This document shows positions 1 to 6,088 of a DNA stretch of 7,342 nucleotides, piece after piece. The DNA is taken from positions 1-7,342 of the forward strand of contig JAUXCL010000119.1 of NCBI GenBank assembly GCA_030618905.1, written 5' to 3'. The notes beneath the pieces are model-generated. The model was not told the DNA's origin and did not search any database. It was given only the letters and a program-made list of their open reading frames with translations. The DNA comes from Bacteroidales bacterium. Its GTDB lineage: Bacteria; Bacteroidota; Bacteroidia; Bacteroidales; B18-G4. A program made the position numbers and the translations under genes. Position 1 is the first letter of the stretch. Every line of letters begins with the position of its first letter.

Positions 1-2031
1 AGTATTGTAAATACTGCCTCTCTTGAATTGAAGAGTCATTGGAATAACTATGCTAACAGTTTATTGATTGGTTTCACATCTGTCAGGGATGACAGGGATC
101 CTTTGGGTCAGGATTTTCCGACCATCAGGATTGATGACGGTGGTGCAGATATCTATATTGGCTCTGAAGCATATTCAACGGCTAACCAGTTATATCAAGA
201 CATATTAACCATTACGGATAACTTTACATTCTTTAAGGGTGCACATACTATTACTGTTGGTGTTAATTTCGAGTACTATGATGTGTATAACCTGTTCATC
301 AGAAAGAATTATGGCGAATACCGCTATGATGCTGTATCTGATTTCACGAACGGTCTTCCTGCCGTTGCTTATGATAGAAGCTACTCCATGGTAGATGATG
401 TGGTTGGTGACGGATCCAAAGCAGCTGCTGAATTTAAAGTTTACCAGATTGGATTATATGCACAGGATGAATGGCAGGCTAAAGAAAACTTTAAGCTGAC
501 CTTTGGCCTGCGTCTTGATGTTCCAATCTTTGCCACAGATCAAATGGCTAACACACAATTCAATGAGGAAACAATCCCATTAATTACTGCAGAAAATGAC
601 CCGGTTTCAGGAAAGAATTATGACCTCAAAGGAGCTGAGTCAGGTAAGATGCCTAAATCACAGTTTATGTGGTCTCCAAGAATTGGATTCAACTGGGATA
701 TCAATAATGATCAGCAATGGCAGCTTCGTGGTGGTGCCGGCTTATTTATGAGCCGCTTGCCATTGGTATGGCCAGGTGGTGCATATACAAATAACGGCAT
801 TACGATTGGTGGTGTAAAATATTCTGGAGAAGATCCGCAAATAATCTTCAGACCGGATATTAACAACCAATATACCTATGGTGATTTTTATGAAGGCTCT
901 GAAATTCCTTCAGGCCAGGTTGACCTTTTTGCTGAAGATTACAAATTCCCTCAAATTTTCAGGGCAAGTTTAGCAGTTGATAAAAAATTGCCATGGAATA
1001 TGGTTGGAACATTGGAAGGTACCTTTACGAAAACTATTAACAACATCATTTATTACAACTATAATGCAAAACCAGCAACAGGCAGGATGACCGGTGGACC
1101 TGATGATCGCTGGATTATTACAGATGACGTTGTTGATGAAACATATACAAGGATAATGCTGGGTACCAATACAAATACAGGTTATGGTTATTCATTTACC
1201 GCCCAGTTGCAAAAATCATTCAGTAATAACCTACAAGGATCTTTGGCCTATACTTTTGGCAAAACTAAATCTTTAAATGATGGACTTTCGTCACAAAACT
1301 CATCACAATGGAGGTATGTGGCCAATATCAACGGACGTAATAATCTTCAGGAATCATATTCAATATTTGATATTGGAAGTAAAGTATTGGCCTTTATCGG
1401 ATACAAAAAAGAGTATGCCAGGAACTTTGCTACCGGAGTTAGTTTGATTTATACAGGAATCTCTGGTGACAGATATTCTTACACTTATGATAACTCCGGG
1501 GTTATCAATGGAGAATCAAAATATGATGACTATGCTTTGATCTGGATCCCTAAAGATCGCAGCGAGATCAATCTTGTAGATATCATGGATGAGGGTGAAG
1601 TGGTTGTTTCAGCTGATGCACAATGGGCCAATCTTGAAGCTTTCATTGAGAATGATCCTTACCTGAAGGAAAACAAGGGAGGATATGCCGAAAGGTATGC
1701 TGCCCGCCTGCCATTTGAAAGTTTCCTGGACTTTAAAATTCTCCAGGATTTCTATATCAATGCCGGTAATAACAGGCATACATTGCAGATCTCACTGGAT
1801 ATCTTTAACCTTTCCAACCTGTTGAATAAAGAATGGGGTGCATACAGGTATGTGAGCTATGACCACTATGAACTCATTCGTATTGACGGTATGGAAGAAG
1901 ATGGAACCACACCGAGGTTCACCTACAAAGGTGGAACTGAATACGATCAGGTCTCTAATATTACAGATGTTTCCTCAAGGTGGCGTATGCAAATTGGAGT
2001 CAGGTATATTTTTGGTGCTCCCAAAGAGTAA
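1..2031 (+). CDS. Oar-like TonB-dependent receptor, 5'-truncated (C-terminal part of the outer-membrane beta-barrel)
   Basis: The reading frame is open from the first base to TAA at 2029-2031 (676 codons visible), so the true start lies upstream; the TTG at 28 is internal. The visible part is all outer-membrane barrel: alternating aromatic/polar strands, a YAQDEW segment near codons 151-156 followed by a TFGLRLD strand, and a late NRHTLQISLDIFNLSN block followed by LLNKEWG near codons 590-613. These are typical of Oar/OmpA-related TonB-dependent receptors of Bacteroidota. Such proteins are usually about 1000-1100 residues, so the signal peptide, the carboxypeptidase-regulatory-like domain and the plug are probably off the window. 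The family sits in the outer membrane and imports substrates using TonB energy or serves in surface adhesion or secretion; the substrate cannot be told here. The last strand (MQIGVRYIF) is followed by a short GAPKE tail instead of ending at Phe. A strong terminator lies 18 nt downstream, so this gene ends its transcription unit. Confidence 0.9.
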   Translation, partial: SIVNTASLELKSHWNNYANSLLIGFTSVRDDRDPLGQDFPTIRIDDGGADIYIGSEAYSTANQLYQDILTITDNFTFFKGAHTITVGVNFEYYDVYNLFIRKNYGEYRYDAVSDFTNGLPAVAYDRSYSMVDDVVGDGSKAAAEFKVYQIGLYAQDEWQAKENFKLTFGLRLDVPIFATDQMANTQFNEETIPLITAENDPVSGKNYDLKGAESGKMPKSQFMWSPRIGFNWDINNDQQWQLRGGAGLFMSRLPLVWPGGAYTNNGITIGGVKYSGEDPQIIFRPDINNQYTYGDFYEGSEIPSGQVDLFAEDYKFPQIFRASLAVDKKLPWNMVGTLEGTFTKTINNIIYYNYNAKPATGRMTGGPDDRWIITDDVVDETYTRIMLGTNTNTGYGYSFTAQLQKSFSNNLQGSLAYTFGKTKSLNDGLSSQNSSQWRYVANINGRNNLQESYSIFDIGSKVLAFIGYKKEYARNFATGVSLIYTGISGDRYSYTYDNSGVINGESKYDDYALIWIPKDRSEINLVDIMDEGEVVVSADAQWANLEAFIENDPYLKENKGGYAERYAARLPFESFLDFKILQDFYINAGNNRHTLQISLDIFNLSNLLNKEWGAYRYVSYDHYELIRIDGMEEDGTTPRFTYKGGTEYDQVSNITDVSSRWRMQIGVRYIFGAPKE

Positions 2032-2049
2032 TGCATTCATTTAGTTCGC

Positions 2050-2085
2050 AAAAAAGCCGTGATTATTCAGGATCACGGCTTTTTT
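2050..2085 (+). terminator. Intrinsic terminator after the Oar-like receptor gene
   Basis: A perfect 14-bp inverted repeat (arms 2050-2063 and 2072-2085) surrounds an 8-nt loop. The core is GCCGTGAT/ATCACGGC, flanked by six A on the left and six T on the right. A GC-rich stem followed by a T run is the classic Rho-independent form. The A/T flanks are symmetrical, so it could also work on the opposite strand, but no gene ends into it from that side. It separates the receptor gene from the phosphodiesterase gene 28 nt further on. Confidence 0.92.
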
Positions 2086-2112
2086 AAAATTTCATTACAT
2101 AACAGGCAAATA

Positions 2113-3342
2113 ATGAGGCAAATGAAAGTATGGAAATATCTTATTGGTATTGCTGGTTTGTTGCTGATCCTGCTATTGGTTGTTTATTTATGTTCCAAGC
2201 CAAAATCGAATTATGTGATCATGCTCTCCCTGGATGGGTTCCGCTGGGATTATGCAGATAATATCCCAACCCCTAACCTGGATTATATTGCCATGAATGG
2301 GGTAAAAGCCCAATCCTTAAAAGCATCATATCCCACAAAGACATTTCCTAATCATTACACCATGGCCACCGGCCTCTATCCGGATCATCATGGGATCGTT
2401 CAGAATAGTTTTTACGACCCGAATATGGATGCATATTATTCTATCATGGATAGAAATTCGGTGGAAAATGCAAGTTTCTACGGTGGAGAGCCCATCTGGG
2501 TCACTGCCGAGAAGCAAGGAATGCTATCTGCTTCTTATTTCTGGGTTGGATCTGAAGCCCCTGTACAAGGCATTCAGCCGACATACTGGAAGCGCTATGA
2601 CCATGATTTCCCCTTCGGGCAACGTATAGATACCGTTATCTACTGGCTGGAACTGCCGGAGGAAAAGCGCCCCCGACTAATCACTTTTTATATGCATGAA
2701 CCGGATGGGGTTGGCCATCACCATGAAGCACACAGCAATCTTTTTATTAATACGATCATTCAACTTGACAGCCTGGTTGGCGTACTGATCAAAAGAGTAA
2801 ATGCCCTTCCGATTGCCGAAGAGGTGAATATTATTGTCACATCTGATCATGGTATGTCACCCATCAGTAATGAGAGGAAAGTAATCCTGGAAGATTATAT
2901 TGACGAGACATGGTTTGATGTAATTGAAGGCTATAATCCCAATTTCCTGCTTAAGGTCAAGGAGGCATTCAGAGATACGGCATTCAAAGCACTTAAGGCC
3001 ATTGAGCATATTCAGGTGTGGGAACATGGGAAAGTCCCTGAGCGCTTACATTATGGTTTCAACCCGAGAACATTAGATTATATTGTGGTAGCTGACAGCA
3101 GTTGGAGCATCGTAATGTGCAAGGACAAATCAGTTTGTATTGGAGCTCACGGGTATGATAATGATAACAAAGACATGCATACTATCTTTTATGCCATCGG
3201 ACCTGCTTTTAAAAGCAAGCATGTTCATCCTACATTTAACAACACAGACATTTATCCATTAATAACAACAATATTAGAACTTGAACCTGCAAAGGTCGAT
3301 GGTAAAACTGAAAATATCCTTGGAATGCTTAAAGAAAATTAA
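2113..3342 (+). CDS. Membrane-anchored type I phosphodiesterase/nucleotide pyrophosphatase (ENPP-like)
   Basis: This 409-residue protein belongs to the NPP branch of the alkaline phosphatase superfamily, two-zinc enzymes that hydrolyse phosphodiester or pyrophosphate bonds of nucleotides or related substrates. All expected active-site residues are present: D41 in SLDGFR, the Thr nucleophile T77 and substrate-binding N80 in PTKTFPNHYT, D198 and H202 in EPDGVGH, D245-H246 in TSDHGM, and H346 in GAHGYDN. Further ENPP-like blocks are TGLYPDHHGI (86-95) and GEPIWVTA (125-132). Residues 9-27 form one hydrophobic segment after a basic N-terminus, so it is probably a signal-anchored periplasmic enzyme. 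The -1 Leu before C27 argues against a lipobox. The animal C-terminal nuclease-like domain is absent. The frame opens at GTG 2059, but that codon lies inside the terminator stem; ATG 2113 (after a weak ACAGG) or ATG 2122 fits better. No Bacteroidota-type promoter is obvious in the 27 nt between terminator and start. Nucleotide versus lipid or sugar-phosphate substrate is unresolved. Confidence 0.9.
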   Translation: MRQMKVWKYLIGIAGLLLILLLVVYLCSKPKSNYVIMLSLDGFRWDYADNIPTPNLDYIAMNGVKAQSLKASYPTKTFPNHYTMATGLYPDHHGIVQNSFYDPNMDAYYSIMDRNSVENASFYGGEPIWVTAEKQGMLSASYFWVGSEAPVQGIQPTYWKRYDHDFPFGQRIDTVIYWLELPEEKRPRLITFYMHEPDGVGHHHEAHSNLFINTIIQLDSLVGVLIKRVNALPIAEEVNIIVTSDHGMSPISNERKVILEDYIDETWFDVIEGYNPNFLLKVKEAFRDTAFKALKAIEHIQVWEHGKVPERLHYGFNPRTLDYIVVADSSWSIVMCKDKSVCIGAHGYDNDNKDMHTIFYAIGPAFKSKHVHPTFNNTDIYPLITTILELEPAKVDGKTENILGMLKEN

Positions 3343-4761
3343 TTATTGGAAGCCTTTCTTTTTGACGTAATTCCATCCTTTTCTGCCCAGCAAATAGAAA
3401 TCGATATTCCCTTTCAATGCCCACAGGAAAACCAGTGGATGATAGATTAATGGTTCTATCCAGGCCGTTAACAATAATCTTACCAGGTCCTTTTTCCGGT
3501 TGAAACGATGGAAAGTCAGTTCCTCGTATAACAGGGCGTTGGTTGAGAATGTCACGGAGAATAGATAAACAAATCCCAACATGATAAAGAAGAATGGCCA
3601 GTTGGGATGACCCAGGATGGCAATGGTAATAAAATACAGTAATCCAAAAAGCTCAACAATGGGTGCCATTCGTTCAAACACAAACCAATAAGGCATGGAA
3701 ACCATACCGACCATCTTGTATTTGGGGCGCAACATCATTGACCTGTGCCTTTGTAAATTATCGATGGTTCCTTTCGCCCAGCGGTTTCTTTGATTACCCA
3801 GGTCTTTCAATGTTTCCGGCACCTCAGTATAACACAGGGGATCAGGAATGTATACGACCTTGTATTTAAGCTTCTGATCCATCATGTATTTACGCATTCT
3901 GATCACCAGTTCCATATCCTCACCTATGGAGCCACTGTAGTATCCACCACACTTAATCATGATATCCTTATCGAACATACCCAGGGCACCAGAGATGATC
4001 AGCAATCCATCCAGTTTACTCCAGGCCACCCTTCCCATCAGGAATGCACGTGTATATTCAATGACCTGGAACCTTGCCAGAAGGCTCTTTGGGAAATTCA
4101 TTTTCACAATTTGTCCACTTTCCACTTCACTGGAGTTGACAACACGCAACACACCACCGACCCCAATTACCCGCTTATCCTTCTCTTCCAAAAATGGTTT
4201 GGCCAACTTCAATAAAGTTTCGGGAGCAAGTATGGAATCTGCATCAATGGCAACGATGTAATCCTTCTGAGCAATATTGATGCCTCCATTCATTGCATCA
4301 GCTTTACATGCACCATTGACTTTATCTACAACCGTCAGATTTGTATAGGACTTATTCTGTGATTTAAAAATGCGTTTGACTTCTTCACATTCTACTTTAT
4401 AGGTATATGCAAAATCAACCTCCTCCAGGTCGTAGGCTTCTATCATCAGCTCAAGCGTATTATCGGTACTGCCATCATTGACAATGATCACTTCAAAATC
4501 ATGATAGAACAATGACAACATCGCCCGGACATTTTCCACAATAGATTTGGATTCATTGTAAGCCGGGGCAATAATAGATATTGATGGTGCGAAAGGAGAT
4601 GACACAATCGTATTGTAGTCGATAAACTTCCGCTTCCGCATATATTTTCTCAGCTCAATCACAGAAACCACCGCCAGGATCACGTAACTTGTGAATATAC
4701 TTATGGCATAAACCAGAATGGCTTTCTCAATGATATACGCTATGGTTTCCCAGGTGGTCAT
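3343..4761 (-). CDS. Membrane-embedded family 2 glycosyltransferase, processive-synthase type
   Basis: This 472-residue protein has one N-terminal TM helix (about 12-36), a cytoplasmic GT-A domain (about 58-330) and two to three hydrophobic segments near 356-384, 385-406 and 424-450. The motifs run in family order: nucleotide-binding D96 in VNDGST, the KADAMN block (153-158), DxD at D173/D175, SGALGMF (257-263), the likely catalytic GED at 280-282, and QRNRW (324-328) followed by AKG. QxxRW plus C-terminal TM helices is the pattern of PgaC/IcaA, hyaluronan and cellulose synthases, which polymerise sugar from a nucleotide-sugar donor and pass the chain across the inner membrane. The C-terminal GWNYVKKKGF resembles the basic tail common in such GT2 proteins. 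Sugar and linkage cannot be read from the sequence. It is last in a three-gene operon: its ATG lies 3 nt past the upstream stop, with a Shine-Dalgarno inside that gene. A non-processive transferase is the alternative. Confidence 0.9.
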   Translation of the reverse strand: MTTWETIAYIIEKAILVYAISIFTSYVILAVVSVIELRKYMRKRKFIDYNTIVSSPFAPSISIIAPAYNESKSIVENVRAMLSLFYHDFEVIIVNDGSTDNTLELMIEAYDLEEVDFAYTYKVECEEVKRIFKSQNKSYTNLTVVDKVNGACKADAMNGGINIAQKDYIVAIDADSILAPETLLKLAKPFLEEKDKRVIGVGGVLRVVNSSEVESGQIVKMNFPKSLLARFQVIEYTRAFLMGRVAWSKLDGLLIISGALGMFDKDIMIKCGGYYSGSIGEDMELVIRMRKYMMDQKLKYKVVYIPDPLCYTEVPETLKDLGNQRNRWAKGTIDNLQRHRSMMLRPKYKMVGMVSMPYWFVFERMAPIVELFGLLYFITIAILGHPNWPFFFIMLGFVYLFSVTFSTNALLYEELTFHRFNRKKDLVRLLLTAWIEPLIYHPLVFLWALKGNIDFYLLGRKGWNYVKKKGFQ

Positions 4762-4764
4762 CAG

Positions 4765-6075
4765 TTATATCCTATTATCATAAATATGTTTAACAATGTT
4801 CTTAAAGTTCTCGTCGCGTTCTTTTTCAATTTTGATCAACCTGATCTTTCCTAATTCCCCGATTTGATAGAGTGCTTTAACCGCTTCGAACTGCCGGTCA
4901 AAATTACCTTCATCCGTTACCCTGGCGAGGAAGCCAATTTGATTCTCATCAGGAATCATTTGCAGGGCTTTGAGTATGGCAATTTTATTAATGTCCAGTT
5001 CTTCCGGATACTGTTCTATTAACCTGGTATCATGGTCAGTCAACTCCAGGCTTCCGATGGCCAGAATCGTTGCTTCCCTGACCCTGGGATTGGAATGATT
5101 AAGCAATTTGAGCAACTGATGTTCCACATATCCCTGATTGAGCAACACAGTCATTTTAACGGCAAAAATGACCACACTATCATTCTGAGAACCGAACCAC
5201 TTGCTAAAATCAGGAACAGTAATGCCGTAACGGTTTACAATATTGTATATCTGAAGCTGTTCCCACCGGGTCAGGTGTCCCTCAAAACCGTCAAGAAAGG
5301 AGAAAGTGTCTTTATCATTCAAACGCACAATAGCCAATTGGGCTTCCGACCTGAGGATGTCATGCCTTGAGTCAGGATACTTGTTGATCATTGGAAGTGC
5401 ACTCTTAACGTCCATTTCCGACACTTCTCTTAATCCTTCGATCTTCTTTGGCCATCTTGGTTCAGTCAATTTCTTAATGGATACCTTATCCAAATCCAAG
5501 GCAATATATATCTCACGAAGACTCTGATAAGTTTCTCCCGAAACATCCTTTTGCATCTTCATGATCTCATTGATCAGGACGGCCCGTTTCTTCGGGCTTC
5601 TTTGACATGTTAATTTGGCAAAGGCGCCTAGGTCACGATTAAAAACCGTATCAATCAGGTTGGCCTGATAAAACTCCCTCAGCTTTCTATATTTCCGCTC
5701 TTTTATTGCCCGCCAAATATTGTTAACGAGAATGAACAAGATGACAAAAATTACACTCAGGAAGAAATAGGATACAAGGCAGGCAAGTACAAAAGTCAGG
5801 GTACTGAGATAAGTGGCCTGAATTATGCGATTCAGCCATTTTGCCAGGGATTCAGGCAAATGCTTATCAAAATAGCTCATTAATTTATGACGCAGGTCTG
5901 TGCCATTACCCTGATCGACAGAAATCACACTAAACTCCTCAATAACTAAGGAGACTTGTCCAAAGCCTGGCAAGTTAAGTTGCGTTTGTTCTGCAGCAAA
6001 CATCTGCTTATTGAACTGCAGGCAGGCTAGCGTGCAAAATATGATCAAATAATATTTTATTTCCTGTCTTATCAT
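4765..6075 (-). CDS. Signal-peptide, single-TM protein with cytoplasmic HEAT-repeat domain
   Basis: This 436-residue protein has no catalytic motif that I recognise. Residues 1-28 look like a cleavable signal peptide (basic N-terminus, LIIFCTLACL core, possible cut after FAA at 26-28). A stretch of about 60 residues follows, then a strong TM helix at about 92-118, directly followed by the basic WRAIKERKYRKLR, which puts the C-terminal half in the cytosol. Residues about 125-432 are almost all helical, with HEAT-like helix pairs, clearest at 300-343 (AVKMTVLLNQ; NPRVREATILAIGSLE) and 361-406 (NKIAILKALQMIP; FEAVKALYQIGELG). HEAT domains are usually protein-binding scaffolds. Lying between the outer-membrane barrel gene (13 nt gap) and the glycosyltransferase gene (3 nt gap), it is a candidate scaffold or regulator linking the synthase to the periplasm. 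That role is inferred. The start is the only ATG before the hydrophobic core; the ribosome binding site is weak. Confidence 0.8.
   Translation of the reverse strand: MIRQEIKYYLIIFCTLACLQFNKQMFAAEQTQLNLPGFGQVSLVIEEFSVISVDQGNGTDLRHKLMSYFDKHLPESLAKWLNRIIQATYLSTLTFVLACLVSYFFLSVIFVILFILVNNIWRAIKERKYRKLREFYQANLIDTVFNRDLGAFAKLTCQRSPKKRAVLINEIMKMQKDVSGETYQSLREIYIALDLDKVSIKKLTEPRWPKKIEGLREVSEMDVKSALPMINKYPDSRHDILRSEAQLAIVRLNDKDTFSFLDGFEGHLTRWEQLQIYNIVNRYGITVPDFSKWFGSQNDSVVIFAVKMTVLLNQGYVEHQLLKLLNHSNPRVREATILAIGSLELTDHDTRLIEQYPEELDINKIAILKALQMIPDENQIGFLARVTDEGNFDRQFEAVKALYQIGELGKIRLIKIEKERDENFKNIVKHIYDNRI
4770..4773 (-). promoter_or_regulatory. Shine-Dalgarno for the glycosyltransferase, inside the upstream gene
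   Basis: Read on the minus strand, AGGA lies 8 nt before the ATG of the glycosyltransferase and overlaps the Arg-Ile codons just before the stop of the HEAT-repeat gene. It is the clearest ribosome binding site in the window. It supports both the chosen start and translational coupling of the two genes. Confidence 0.65.
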
Positions 6076-6088
6076 TCAATATGAGCCA

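Noticed and set aside
28..30. TTG as start of the receptor gene
   Set aside because: The frame is open to base 1 and the protein has no signal peptide or plug from here; it is an internal codon of a truncated gene.
2086..2112. Promoter for the phosphodiesterase gene
   Set aside because: No TAnnTTTG or -33 TTTG element typical of Bacteroidota is visible in this AT-rich gap; I could not support a specific site.
2174..2193. Lipoprotein signal in the phosphodiesterase (VVYLC)
   Set aside because: The residue before Cys is Leu, where Gly/Ala/Ser is needed; an uncleaved membrane anchor fits better.
3790..4215. 141-codon open frame on the + strand opposite the glycosyltransferase
   Set aside because: Antisense shadow of a well-supported gene; its translation shows no domain, signal peptide or plausible ribosome binding site.
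3343..4761. Naming the glycosyltransferase pgaC, bcsA or hasA
   Set aside because: Shared GT2 motifs do not fix the sugar or linkage, and the accessory genes of those systems are not seen in this window.
5032..5370. 112-codon open frame on the + strand opposite the HEAT-repeat gene
   Set aside because: Antisense shadow without recognisable protein features.
5992..6075. Lipoprotein signal in the HEAT protein (TLAC at residues 15-18)
   Set aside because: Position -3 is Thr rather than Leu/Val/Ile and the hydrophobic core before it is very short; an ordinary signal peptide cut near residue 28 is more likely.
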